DNA of 64,000 nucleotides from Castanea sativa (lineage: Eukaryota; Streptophyta; Magnoliopsida; Fagales; Fagaceae), in the NCBI RefSeq assembly GCF_040712315.1, contig NC_134024.1, forward strand, positions 24,750,658-24,814,657, read 5' to 3'. Each line of letters starts with the position of its first letter. The first letter of the stretch is position 1. The notes beneath the pieces are model-generated. The model had not been told where the DNA came from. It saw nothing but the letters and a program-made list of their open reading frames with translations, and ran no database searches. Shown piece after piece: positions 35,986 to 50,017 of this stretch. A program made the position numbers and the translations under genes.

Positions 35986-38284
35986 ATGGATGTTGATACT
36001 CCACTTGGATTTGGTGCACTTGGGGACCCTAACCAACCTCCTCCTAGTCCTGGTGGTAATCCTAACCCACTTGAACCTGCAGCACCAATTGGACTTGGTG
36101 CATCACTTCCCCCAATATCACCTAAACAAGGTGGTAAAGACTCGTCTATAGTATGGCAGCACTTCATTTAGTTGGTTGGTTTTGATCCCGATAATCCTAG
36201 GTCTCAATGCAAGTATTGTAAAAATCAATATAAATGTCATGGTAAGAAAAATGGTACTTCAGGCATGTTGCAACACATGAAGGCGTGTAAGAAGTTGCCT
36301 TTTCCTCGTGATGATAAGCAAAAAACTTTGTCTTTCCAAGCAAAGAGAGGAGGGGAAAGTTGTTCAAATGTGTTAGTGGTTGCGAATTATAGTGAAGAGA
36401 AGATAAGGTTGGCATTGGCAAGGATGATGATCATTGATGAATTGCCTTTTAAATTTGTGGAGCATCAAGGCTTTCAAGAATTTATGGAAATAGTTGAGCC
36501 TAGGTTTCCTATTCCCCATCGCAATACCATTGCAAGGGCTTGTATGAAAATTTATTCTAATGAGTGGATATTTTGAAAGGGGCTTTAGTTGGGCAAGAGG
36601 TTTGTGTGACAACGGATACTTGGACATCCATACAAAACTTGAACTACATGGTAGTCACCGCACACTTCATTGATGGGGATTGGACTTACCAAAATAAATC
36701 TTGAACTTTTGCCCTATAGCTAATCACAAAGGGGACACCATAGGTAAAGCGGTTGAGTCATGTTTGTTGAAGTGGGGTATAGACCGGTTGTTTACAATCA
36801 CCGCGAACAATGCTAGTTCTAATGATATGGTAATTGAATATGTGAAGAAGAAAACAAAAGAAAGAGATAGTAGCATACTGGGTGGTGAGTTCATGCATAT
36901 GCGTTGTTATGCGCATATCTTGAATTTGATAGTGCAAAGTGGGTTGAAATTCATTCATGAATCAATTGCCAAAGTTAGGAATGTGGTGCGATATGTGAGA
37001 GCTTCTCCCACAAGGTTTGAGAAGTTTGAAGAATGTGTTGAAAATGAAAAAATTAAAGCCAAATGTTTGTTGTCCCTTGATGTGCCAACAAGGTGGAATT
37101 CCACTTATCTCATATAAGAATGTGCTTTGAAATTTGTGAGAGCATTTGATAGGTTGGAAGAGAAGGATGGGCATTACAAACTTTTTTTTTGTGAATCGGA
37201 TGGGAATGGGAAAAAGCCCATTGATCCTCCTAACTATCTTGATTGGAAAAATGTCAAGACCTTTGTGAAATTTCTTTGCATATTTTATGAGGTGACACTT
37301 AGATTTTTTGGGTCCTTATTTGTCACTTCTAATAAATACTTCCATGAGCTAATTGGCATTGAAGATTAATTGCAACAGCTGTGTAGTATTGATGGGGATC
37401 CACTTTTGAAGAGTATAGCGGCAGAGATGAAAAGAAAATATGATAAGTATTGGGGAAGTATGGATAATATCAATTTGATACTTTTTGTTGTTGTTGTTCT
37501 TGACCCAAGGTATAGATTGAAGTATGTAAAGTTTTGTTTTAGGGAGTGGTATGGGAAGGAGAAGGGGGATGCGATGAGCTCTAAGGTTAGGGATGCATTG
37601 AAGAGGTTGTATATGGAGAGAGTGCGTCAAAATGGAGCTTCGAGTTCTGGTGGTAGTGGTGCTTCATTGTCTAGGGACTCCAGGCCAAGTGTTGGCAATG
37701 CTTCATTGTCTGATCGCATTAAAAGTTATAATAATAGGTTTAAGCAACACTTGGCGGACGAGGACAACGTGGAAAGCAAATTTGAGTTGGACAGGTATTT
37801 GTTGGAATCTTTTGAGGACCCTGATGTGGAAGATTTTGACATCTTGATGTGGTGGAAAATGAATTCTTCTAGATATCGAGTCCTTTCTCAAATTGCCCGT
37901 GATGTGTTGGCTATTCCTGTCTCTACAGTTGCATCCGAGTCGGTTTTTAGTACGGGAGGATGTGTTTTGGATTCATTCCGTAGTTCACTATCTCCTAATA
38001 CAGTTGAAGCCCTTATTTGTACCCAAAATTGGTTGAAGGATGCAAAAAAAAAAAGACCAATAAAGCTTCGGGAGTGCATGGATAATGTGGAGGATATGGA
38101 TGGTTTTGAAATTGACATTGGTAAATATATGTTCATTTTGTTTGTTGTATATATTAATTGTTTATTTATTTGCTCAATACTTGAGAATCATTTTATTTTA
38201 AATGGGATTGTAGAAAGTGCATCGGTTTGCCCAATGCCTATGGAGGAGGATCTGTGTACCGTTGTGTTGGATGATGATGAGTGA
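35986..38284 (+). pseudogene. hAT transposase (BED zinc finger, RICESLEEPER-like), broken
   Basis: ATG 35986 follows an acceptor (TTTTTATTAG), after an upstream leader with likely non-coding exons and introns (from about 35050). Order: Pro/Gly-rich N-terminus; BED finger (CKYCKNQYKCHGKKNG, then HMKAC, 36208-36288); DDE-type core with TTDTWTS (near 36612) and DVPTRWNSTY (near 37080-37110); C-terminal dimerisation domain (FELDRYLLES, WWKMNSSRY, STVASESVFSTGG, ICTQNWL; 37780-38040). A last intron (38121-38213) joins ESASVCPMPMEED and a TGA at 38284. Defects: stops at 36169-36171, 37115-37117 and 37367-37369, and frame changes near 36565 and 36695. The C-terminal 250 codons remain open. It is inactive as read. 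Confidence 0.9.
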
Positions 38285-39237
38285 TGTGCTGCTCTTTGCT
38301 TGGAGTTAATTAGTAGTTAGTATTATGTAAGTATACATTCGTTTGTGTTAATTATAAATATTCTATTGTTTATAAATGTTTTATTATTATTAACACATGT
38401 TTATTTTGTTTTGTTTAGTATTTTGTAGGATTTTTAGAATGATACGTTGTACACAGATTTACTGGACAAAGGACTCACAAGAATTAGCATTCTTTTACCT
38501 ATATGCTAATTATATTTGTATATGTTATTGGTAGTGGACTTTTCACTAATGGTAGTTATTTAGGTATGCATGGGTGAGATTATTATTAGGGATACAAGCA
38601 ATTAGCATTCTTTTGCCTAAATGCTAATATAATTTATATATCTTTCTTTTGGCATTTGTGGACAGTGACAAATGGTTCTGTAATACGTTGTTAAGTGGAT
38701 ACATTAACACTTATTGTTATTGACACAGACACACACAGTGACACTAATGATATTATATGCTACATGATAGTATTTTGGGAGTTGAACTCTTATTGAGGCC
38801 ATTTCAAAACATGTTTGCATGGTGAATGAAATGAAAGAATTTGGATCATTATGTGAACAGATTTTTTGCACAGGTTTTCCACAGGTTTTGGAATATGGTT
38901 TTGTGTGCTAGTTGGATGTAGAAAAATATTTTTTGGCATTTTTACTTTTTTTTAATAACTTTTCTTTTGGTTCTGTTTTATGTTTAACTAGGTTGACACA
39001 AGTTTCTTGAACAGGTTAATATATTGATATTGGTCTTGAAAGCCCAATATTTTTATAATTAAAATTTTTTTTTTTAAATATTTCAAACCGACCAAAACCG
39101 ACTGAACCGCACTGCTATAGGTCGAAAAACCGACCTTAGGCAGTGTGCATCGGTACCAATTATGAAAAAACCGATCTCTATCGGTTCAGTAATAAATTTG
39201 GAAAAAAATCGCCCCTACCGAACCACGCACACCCCTA
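38285..39237 (+). other. Non-coding 3-prime part of the hAT element
   Basis: AT-rich 3-prime untranslated and terminal sequence of the transposon, with a repeated AATTAGCATTCTTTTRCCTA motif (about 38475 and 38601). The last ~170 bp are rich in ACCGA/CGGT motifs (39090-39225), which often serve as subterminal transposase-binding sites in hAT elements. Confidence 0.55.
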
Positions 39238-42200
39238 ACAGTCACGGACCCACAAACCTCTTTTTGAACAATTTTTTTATTAAAAATGGATCCTATAGTA
39301 CTATTCACACATTTTAAAATTATTTTGCTACAGTATTTTCAATTTTCAGTAAAATAAGCGGTATCCAAACAGACAGTGTGCGTTTGATGAAAACAAGTTG
39401 CATTTGGCTTTTGAGATTTTTGTGTGACTCCTGTGCACTGTTCATAGGACCCGTAAATACAAATTTTAGCAAATTTTTCTTTAAATCTATCTTTAACCCA
39501 TTATATGGCAACTAAAGACACATTTCATGTATACTTTTAGTGACAAATTTTTTTTAATGAGTCAATGACTTGTTAATCGTTGCATAACGGGTTGAAAAAG
39601 ATAGATTCGAACATGTTTGATACCAAATTTTATCAAATATTTAACAAATCTAAAAACACATTTTACAATAAAAAATAGAATAGCAAACAATAAAGTTATA
39701 TCTCTATAACTATTAGACCAATTATTCTTTTAAGAGCATTATTGGACTAATTCAAATATTTGGGGGGCCCAACTCTTATTTTTGTAGACTAAATTTTGAA
39801 AACATAAAAATAATTGTATATATATTTTAAAATTTAGGGGGGCCATGGCCCTCCAACCTTATACATGCCTCCACCCATGGGCAACTCAAATGAAAGAGTC
39901 TTGAAGGGCAAGTTTGTGGTGGAATTGTGTTTACACTTTACATCCTTGACTTTGACAATTACTAGATGGAAAATGTCAAATTTCGGGGAGAAACGCGTTT
40001 CTGAGTAACCAAGGGGTCTCATGAACAGTCACGGACCCACAAACCTTTTTTATAACAAAATTCTTATTAAAAATGGATCCTATAGTACTATTCACACATT
40101 TAAAAATTATTTTACTACAGTATTTTCAATTTTTAGCAAAATAAGCGGTATCCAAACGGACAATGTGCGTTCGATGAAAACAGGTTGCGTCTAGAGTCTG
40201 CATTTTTTGTGTGGGTCCCGTGCACTGTTCACGGGACCCACAAATACAAATTTTAGCAAATTTTTCTTGAAATCTATTTTAACCCATTATATGGCAACTA
40301 AAGACACATTTCATGTGTAATTTTAGTGACAAAAGTTTTTTAATGTGTCAATAACTTGTTAATCGTCACATAACGGTTTGAAAAAAATAGACTCAAACAT
40401 ATTTGATACCAAATTTTATCAAATATTTAACTGATATAAAAACACATTTTACAACAAAAAATAGAAATGCAAAGAATAAAGTTATATCTCCATAACTATT
40501 AGACCAATTATTTTTTTTAAAGCATTATTGGACTAATTCAAACATTTCGAGGGATCAACTCTTATTTTTGTAGACTAAATTTTGAAAACATAAAAATAAT
40601 TGTATATATATTTTAAAAAATTTTAAAATTTGGGGGGGCCATGGCCCTCTACCCTTATACACGCCTCTACCCCTGGGCAAGTCAAATGCCAGAGTCTCGA
40701 AGTGCATGTTTGCGGTGGAATCGTGTTTATACTTTACATCCTTGACTTTGACAATTACTGGATGGAAAATGTCAAATTTCGGGGAGAAACGCATTTTTTA
40801 GTAACCAGGGAGTCTCGTGAATAGTCACGGACCCACAAACCTCTTTTATAACAAAACTTTACTAATAATGGATCCTATAGTACTATTCACACGTTTAAAA
40901 CTTATTTTGCTACAGTATTTTAAATTTTCAGCAAAATAAGTGGTATCCAAACGGACGGTGTGTGTTTAATGAAAACAGGTTGCATCTGGCGTCTGCGTTT
41001 TTTGTGTGGGTCCCGTGTACTATTCACGAGACCCACAAATATAGATTTTAGCAAAATTTTCTTTAGATCTATCTTTAACCCATTATATGGCAACTAAAGA
41101 CACATTTCATGTGTAATTTTAGTGACAAATTTTTTTTAATGAGTCAATGACTTGTTAATTGTCACATAATGGGTTGAAAAAGAAAGATTAAAACATGTTC
41201 GGTACCAAATTTTATCAAATATTTAACAGATATAAAAACACATTTTACAATAAAAAATAGAATAGCAAAATATAAAGTTATATCTCTATAATTATTAGGC
41301 CAATTATTTTTTTAAGAGCTTTATTGGACTAATTCAAATATTTGGGGGCCCAACTCTTATTTTTGTAGATTAAATTTCGAAAACATAAAAATAATTGTAT
41401 ATATATTTTAAAATTTGGGGAGGCCACGGCCCTCCACCCCTATACATGCCTCCGCCCCTGGGCAAGTCAAATGCACGAGTCTGGAAGTGCATGTTTGTGG
41501 TGGAATTGTGTTTACACTTTACATCCTTGACTTTGACAATTACTGGATGGAAAATGTCAAATTTTGGGGAGAAATGCGTTTCTGAGTAACCAAGGGGTCT
41601 CATGAACAGTCACGGACCCACAAACCTCTTTTATAACAAAATTTTTTTTAAAAATGGATCCTATAGTACTATTCACACATTTAAAATTATTTTACTACAA
41701 TATTTTCAATTTTCAGCAATATAAGCGGTACCCAAACGAACAGTGTGCGTTCGATGAAAACAGATTGCGTCTGGAGTCTGCGTTTTTTGTGTGGGCCCCG
41801 TGCACTGTTCACGGGACCCGCAAATACAAATTTTAGCAAATTTTTCTTTAAATCTATTTTAACCCATTATATGGCAACTAAAGACACATTTCATGTGTAA
41901 TTTTAGTGACAAAAATTTTTTAATGTGTCGATGACTTGTTAATCGTCACATAACGGATTGAAAAAGATAGATTCAAATATATTTGATACCAAATTTTATC
42001 AAATATTTAACTGATATAAAAACACATTTTATAATAAAAAATAGAATTGCAAAAAACAAAGTTATATCTCTATTACTATTAGACCAATTATTTTTTTAAG
42101 AGCATTATTGGACTAATTCAAATATTTGGAAGAGCCAAATTTTATTTTTGTAGACTAAATTTTGAAAACATAAAAATAATTGTATATATATTTTAAAAAA

Positions 42201-42397
42201 TTTTAAAATGAGGGGCCATGGCCCCCACCCTTATACATGCCTCCGCCCCTGGGCAAGTCAAATGCAAGAGTCTTGAAGTGCGTGTCTATGGTGGAATTGT
42301 GTTTACACTTTACATCCTTGACTTTCCCAATTACTGGATGGAAAATGTTGAATTTCGGGGAGAGGCGCGTTTCTGAGTAATCAAGGAGTCTTGTGAA

Positions 42398-45300
42398 CAG
42401 TCACGGACTCACAAACCTCTTTTTTAACAAAATTTTTATTAAAAATTGGTCCTATAGTACTATTCACAAATTTAAAAATTATTTTGGTACAGTATTTTCA
42501 ATTTTCAGCAAAATAAGCGGTATCCAAACGGACGGTGTGCGTTTGATGAAAACAGGTTGCGTTTGGGGTGAACTTTTTTTGTGTGGGTCCTCTGCACTGT
42601 TCACGGGACCCACAAATACAGATTTTAGCAAATTTGTCTTTAAATCTATCTTTAACCCATTATATGGCAACTAAAGACACATTTCATGTGTCATTTTTGT
42701 GACCAATTTTTTTTAATGAGTCAATGACTTGTTAATCGTCACATAACGGTTTGAAAAGATAGATTCAAACATGTTTGATACCAAATTTTATCAAATGTTT
42801 AACAAATATAAAAACACATTTTACAATAAAAAATAGAATAGCAAAAAATAAAGTTATATCTCTATAACTATTAGACCAATTATTTTTTTAAGAGCATTAT
42901 TGGACTAATTCACATATTTGGGGGCCCAATTCTTATTTTTGTAGACTAAATTTTGAAAACATAAAAATAATTGTATATATATTTTAAAATTTGGGGGGGC
43001 CACGGCCCTCCACCCTTATACATGCCTCCGCCCCTGGGCAAGTCAAATGCAAGGGTCTTGAAGCGCATGTTCGTTGTGGAATTGTGTTTACACTTTACAT
43101 CCTTGACTTTGACAATTACTGGATGGAAATTGTCAAATTTAGGGTCCATCTGGATAGAACTTGTTGTTGAAAACTAAAAACGCTGTTGCAAACAAAATTT
43201 TTAATGTGTGAATAGTATCGTGGGATCCATTTTTAATATTTTTTTTCCTGAATAAAATGCTTGTGGGTCCCATGAACAGTGCGTAACAGTAACTTTGTCT
43301 CTCGCACAGTGTAATTTGGTGCATGAACATTACTAGTTACTGTTCATAAGCATTAAAGAGAAAAAAAAAAAAAAAAAACTCGCAAACGGGAAAAGGTGGA
43401 CGCAAAAACGTGGATCCAAACAGTCACTTAGTATGTGCGTCCATGTCCTGTGTTTTTTTTTTTTCAGGGAGAAGCGCACTTTTGAGTAACCAAGGGGTCT
43501 CATGAACAGTCACGGACCCACAAACCTCTTTTATAAAAAAAATTTTATTCATAATGGATCCTATAGTACTATTCACACATTTAAAAACTATTTTACTACA
43601 GTATTTTCAATTTTTAGCAATATAAGCAGTATCCAAACGGACTGTGTGCATTCGATGAAAATAGATTGCTTCGGCGTTCGCGTTTTGTGTGTGGATCCCG
43701 TGCACGGTTCACGGGACCCGCAAATACAGATTTTAGAAATTTTTCTTTAAATCTATCTTTAACTCATTATATAGCAACTAAAGACACATTTCATGTGTAA
43801 TTTTAGTGACAAATTTTTTTAATGTGTCAATGACTTGTTAATCGTCACATAACGGATTGAAAAAGATAGATTCAATCATATTTGATACCAAATTTTATCA
43901 AATATTTAACTGATATAAAAACACATTTTACAATAAAAAATAGAATTGCAAAAAATAAAGTTATATCTCTATAACTATTAGACCAATTATTTTTTTAAGA
44001 GCATTATTGGACTAATTCAAATATTTGGAGGGGTCAACTCTTATTTTTGTAGACTAAATTTTGAAAACATAAAAATAATTGTATATATATTTAAAAAAAA
44101 TTTAAAATTTGGGGGGGCCATGGCCCTCCACCCTTATACATGCCTCCGCCCCTGGGCAAGTCAAATGCAAGAGTCTTGAAGTGCGTGTCTATGGTGGAAT
44201 TGTGTTTACACTTTACATCCTTGACTTTCCCAATTACTGGATGGAAAATGTTGAATTTCGGGGAGAGGCGCGTTTCGAGTAATCAAGGAGTCTTGTGAAC
44301 AGTCACGGACTCACAAACCTCTTTTTTAACAAAATTTTTATTAAAAATTGGTCCTATAGTACTATTCACAAATTTAAAAATTATTTTGGTACGGTATTTT
44401 CAATTTTCAGCAAAATAAGCGGTATCCAAACGGACAGTGTGCGTTTGATGAAAACAGGTTGCGTTTGGGGTGAACTTTTTTTGTGTGGGTCCTCTGCACT
44501 GTTCACGGGACCCACAAATACAGATTTTAGCAAATTTGTCTTTAAATCTATCTTTAACCCATTATATGGCAACTAAAGACACATTTCATGTGTCATTTTT
44601 GTGACCAATTTTTTTAATGAGTCAATGACTTGTTAATCGTCACATAACGGTTTGAAAAGATAGATTCAAACATGTTTGATACCAAATTTTATCAAATGTT
44701 TAACAAATATAAAAACACATTTTACAATAAAAAATAGAATAGCAAAAAATAAAGTTATATCTCTATAACTATTAGACCAATTATTTTTTTAAGAGCATTA
44801 TTGGACTAATTCACATATTTGGGGGCCCAATTCTTATTTTTGTAGACTAAATTTTGAAAACATAAAAATAATTGTATATATATTTTAAAATTTGGGGGGG
44901 CCACGGCCCTCCACCCTTATACATGCCTCCGCCCCTGGGCAAGTCAAATGCAAGGGTCTTGAAGCGCATGTTCGTTGTGGAATTGTGTTTACACTTTACA
45001 TCCTTGACTTTGACAATTACTGGATGGAAATTGTCAAATTTAGGGTCCATCTGGATAGAACTTGTTGTTGAAAACTAAAAACGCTGTTGCAAACAAAATT
45101 TTTAATGTGTGAATAGTATCGTGGGATCCATTTTTAATATTTTTTTTCCTGAATAAAATGCTTGTGGGTCCCATGAACAGTGCGTAACAGTAACTTTGTC
45201 TCTCGCACAGTGTAATTAGGTGCATGAACAGTACTAGTTACTGTTCATAAGCATTAAAGAGAAAAAAAAAAAAAAAAAAAAACTCGCAAACGGGAAAAGG

Positions 45301-48300
45301 TGGACGCAAAAACGTGGATCCAAACAGTCACTTAGTATGTGCGTCCATGTCCTGTGTTTTTTTTTTTTCAGGGAGAAGCGCACTTTTGAGTAACCAAGGG
45401 GTCTCATGAACAGTCACGGACCCACAAACCTCTTTTATAAAAAAAATTTTATTCATAATGGATCCTATAGTACTATTCACACATTTAAAAACTATTTTAC
45501 TACAGTATTTTCAATTTTTAGCAATATAAGCAGTATCCAAACGAAGTGTGCATTCGATGAAAATAGATTGCTTCTGGCGTCTGCGTTTTTTGTGTGGATC
45601 CCGTGCACTGTTCACGGGACCCGCAAATACAGATTTTAGAAATTTTTCTTTAAATCTATCTTTAACTCATTATATAGCAACTAAAGACACATTTCATGTG
45701 TAATTTTAGTGACAAATTTTTTTAATGTGTCAATGACTTGTTAATCGTCACATAACGGATTGAAAAAGATAGATTCAATCATATTTGATACCAAATTTTA
45801 TCAAATATTTAACTGATATAAAAACACATTTTACAATAAAAAATAGAATTGCAAAAAATAAAGTTATATCTCTATAACTATTAGACCAATTATTTTTTTA
45901 AGAGCATTATTGGACTAATTCAAATATTTGGAGGGGTCAACTCTTATTTTTGTAGACTAAATTTTGAAAACATAAAAATAATTGTATATATATTTAAAAA
46001 AAATTTAAAATTTGGGGGGGCCATGGCCCTCCACCCTTATACATGCCTCCGCCCCTGGGCAAGTCAAATGCAAGAGTCTTGAAGTGCGTGTCTATGGTGG
46101 AATTGTGTTTACACTTTACATCCTTGACTTTCCCAATTCTTGGATGGAAAATGTTGAATTTCGGGGAGAGGCGCGTTTACGAGTAATCAAGGAGTCTTGT
46201 GAACGGTCACGGACTCACAAACCTCTTTTTTAACAAAATTTTTATTAAAAATTGGTCCTATAGTACTATTCACAAATTTAAAAATTATTTTGGTACAGTA
46301 TTTTCAATTTTCAGCAAAATAAGCGGTATCCAAACGGACGGTGTGCGTTTGATGAAAACAGGTTGCGTTTGGGGTGAACTTTTTTTGTGTGGGTCCTCTG
46401 CACTGTTCACGGGACCCACAAATACAGATTTTAGCAAATTTGTCTTTAAATCTATCTTTAACCCATTATATGGCAACTAAAGACACATTTCATGTGTCAT
46501 TTTTGTGACCAATTTTTTTTAATGAGTCAATGACTTGTTAATCGTCACATAACGGTTTGAAAAGATAGATTCAAACATGTTTGATACCAAATTTTATCAA
46601 ATGTTTAACAAATATAAAAACACATTTTACAATAAAAAATAGAATAGCAAAAAATAAAGTTATATCTCTATAACTATTAGACCAATTATTTTTTTAAGAG
46701 CATTATTGGACTAATTCACATATTTGGGGGCCCAATTCTTATTTTTGTAGACTAAATTTTGAAAACATAAAAATAATTGTATATATATTTTAAAATTTGG
46801 GGGGGCCACGGCCCTCCACCCTTATACATGCCTCCGCCCCTGGGCAAGTCAAATGCAAGGGTCTTGAAGCGCATGTTCGTTGTGGAATTGTGTTTACACT
46901 TTACATCCTTGACTTTGACAATTACTGGATGGAAATTGTCAAATTTAGGGTCCATCTGGATAGAACTTGTTGTTGAAAACTAAAAACGCTGTTGCAAACA
47001 AAATTTTTAATGTGTGAATAGTATCGTGGGATCCATTTTTAATATTTTTTTTCCTGAATAAAATGCTTGTGGGTCCCATGAACAGTGCGTAACAGTAACT
47101 TTGTCTCTCGCACAGTGTAATTAGGTGCATGAACAGTACTAGTTACTGTTCATAAGCATTAAAGAGAAAAAAAAAAAAAAAAAAAAAACTCGCAAACGGG
47201 AAAAGGTGGACGCAAAAACGTGGATCCAAACAGTCACTTAGTATGTGCGTCCATGTCCTGTGTTTTTTTTTTTTCAGGGAGAAGCGCACTTTTGAGTAAC
47301 CAAGGGGTCTCATGAACAGTCACGGACCCACAAACCTCTTTTATAAAAAAAATTTTATTCATAATGGATCCTATAGTACTATTCACACATTTAAAAACTA
47401 TTTTACTACAGTATTTTCAATTTTTAGCAATATAAGCAGTATCCAAACGGACTGTGTGCATTCGATGAAAATAGATTGCTTCTGGCGTCTGCGTTTTTTG
47501 TGTGGATCCCGTGCACTGTTCACGGGACCCGCAAATACAGATTTTAGAAATTTTTCTTTAAATCTATCTTTAACTCATTATATAGCAACTAAAGACACAT
47601 TTCATGTGTAATTTTAGTGACAAATTTTTTTAATGTGTCAATGACTTGTTAATCGTCACATAACGGATTGAAAAAGATAGATTCAATCATATTTGATACC
47701 AAATTTTATCAAATATTTAACTGATATAAAAACACATTTTACAATAAAAAATAGAATTGCAAAAAATAAAGTTATATCTCTATAACTATTAGACCAATTA
47801 TTTTTTTAAGAGCATTATTGGACTAATTCAAATATTTGGAGGGGTCAACTCTTATTTTTGTAGACTAAATTTTGAAAACATAAAAATAATTGTATATATA
47901 TTTTAAAAAAATTTAAAATTTGGGGGGGCCATGGCCCTCCACCCTTATACATGCCTCCGCCCCTGGGCAAGTCAAATGCAAGAGTCTTGAAGTGCGTGTC
48001 TATGGTGGAATTGTGTTTACACTTTACATCCTTGACTTTCCCAATTACTGGATGGAAAATGTTGAATTTCGGGGAGAGGCGCGTTTCTGAGTAATCAAGG
48101 AGTCTTGTGAACAGTCACGGACTCACAAACCTCTTTTTTAACAAAATTTTTATTAAAAATTGGTCCTATAGTACTATTCACAAATTTAAAAATTATTTTG
48201 GTACAGTATTTTCAATTTTCAGCAAAATAAGCGGTATCCAAACGGACAGTGTGCGTTTGATGAAAACAGGTTGCGTTTGGGGTGAACTTTTTTTGTGTGG

Positions 48301-50017
48301 GTCCTCTGCACTGTTCACGGGACCCACAAATACAGATTTTAGCAAATTTGTCTTTAAATCTATCTTTAACCCATTATATGGCAACTAAAGACACATTTCA
48401 TGTGTCATTTTTGTGACCAATTTTTTTTAATGAGTCAATGACTTGTTAATCGTCACATAACGGTTTGAAAAGATAGATTCAAACATGTTTGATACCAAAT
48501 TTTATCAAATGTTTAACAAATATAAAAACACATTTTACAATAAAAAATAGAATAGCAAAAAATAAAGTTATATCTCTATAACTATTAGACCAATTATTTT
48601 TTTAAGAGCATTATTGGACTAATTCACATATTTGGGGGCCCAATTCTTATTTTTGTAGACTAAATTTTGAAAACATAAAAATAATTGTATATATATTTTA
48701 AAATTTGGGGGGGCCACGGCCCTCCACCCTTATACATGCCTCCGCCCCTGGGCAAGTCAAATGCAAGGGTCTTGAAGCGCATGTTCGTTGTGGAATTGTG
48801 TTTACACTTTACATCCTTGACTTTGACAATTACTGGATGGAAATTGTCAAATTTAGGGTCCATCCTGGATAGAACTTGTTGTTGAAAACTAAAAACGCTG
48901 TTGCAAACAAAATTTTTAATGTGTGAATAGTATCGTGGGATCCATTTTTAATATTTTTTTCCTGAATAAAATGCTTGTGGGTCCCATGAACGGTGCGTAA
49001 CGATAACTTTGTCTCTCGCACGGTGTAATTAGGTGCATGAACAGTACTAGTTACTGTTCATAAGCATTAAAGAGAAAAAAAAAAAAAAAAAAAAACTCGC
49101 AAACGGGAAAAGGTGGACGCAGAAACGTGGATCCAAACAGTCACTTAGTATGTGCGTCCATGTCCTGTGTTTTTTTTTTTTCAGGGAGAAGCGCACTTTT
49201 GAGTAACCAAGGGGTCTCATGAACAGTCACGGACCCACAAACCTCTTTTATAAAAAAATTTTTATTCATAATGGATCCTATAGTACTATTCACACATTTA
49301 AAAACTATTTTACTACAGTATTTTCAATTTTTAGCAATATAAGCAGTATCCAAACGGACTGTGTGCATTCGATGAAAATAGATTGCGTCTGGCGTCTGCG
49401 TTTTTTGTGTGGATCCCGTGCACTGTTCACGGGACCCGCAAATACAGATTTTAGAAATTTTTCTTTAAATCTATCTTTAACTCATTATATAGCAACTAAA
49501 GACACATTTCATGTGTAATTTTAGTGACAAATTTTTTTAATGTGTCAATGACTTGTTAATCGTCACATAACGGATTGAAAAAGATAGATTCAATCATATT
49601 TGATACCAAATTTTATCAAATATTTAACTGATATAAAAACACATTTTACAATAAAAAATAGAATTGCAAAAAATAAAGTTATATCTCTATAACTATTAGA
49701 CCAATTATTTTTTTAAGAGCATTATTGGACTAATTCAAATATTTGGAGGGGTCAACTCTTATTTTTGTAGACTAAATTTTGAAAACATAAAAATAATTGT
49801 ATATATATTTTAAAAAAATTTAAAATTTGGGGGGGCCATGGCCCTCCACCCTTATATATGCCTCCACCCCTGGGCAAGTCAAATGCAAGAGTCTTGAAGT
49901 GCGTGTCTATGATGGAATTGTGTTTACACTTTACATCCTTGACTTTCACAATTACTGGATGGAAAATGTTGAATTTCGGGGAGAGGCGCGTTTCTGAGTA
50001 ATCAAGGGGTCTCGTGA
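42398..50017 (+). repeat. Higher-order repeat, four copies of ~1.905 kb (long + short unit)
   Basis: Units alternate long (~1110 bp) and short (~794 bp). The pair repeats at 42398, 44299, 46203 and 48111 with lengths of about 1901, 1904, 1908 and 1907 bp. Copies are nearly identical, and most differences are poly(A) length or sit at CAG/CTG sites. The pattern therefore arose by recent unequal exchange of a two-unit block. A fifth, altered pair follows (50018-51732), and then a long unit from 51733. Confidence 0.92.
43140..43466 (+). mobile_element. MITE-like insertion that defines the long unit
   Basis: Relative to short units, a block of about 320 bp is inserted between CAAATTT and GGGAGAAGCGC. 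It begins GGGTCCATCTGGATAGAACT, has a poly(A) run, and ends with GGATCCAAACAGTCACTTAG plus a T-rich tail. The same block recurs near 45043-45370, 46948-47277, 48856-49185 and 52477-52803. An imperfect inverted match between TCCATCTGGAT and ATCCAAACAG supports a TIR element. It was probably inserted once and copied with the array. Confidence 0.75.

Larger units (their letters stand above)
34621..39237 (+). mobile_element. hAT transposon (4617 bp) with 8-bp target duplication
   Basis: Terminal inverted repeats TAAGGGTGAGC (left) and GCACACCCCTA (right, reverse complement TAGGGGTGTGC). Flanking 8-mers are ACAATCAC (34613-34620) and ACAGTCAC (39238-39245), one mismatch apart. Removing the element rejoins an array unit exactly (TCTCATGAAC, ACAGTCAC, GGACCCACAAACC), so the target site is certain. 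It carries one transposase gene, now broken. Confidence 0.92.
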
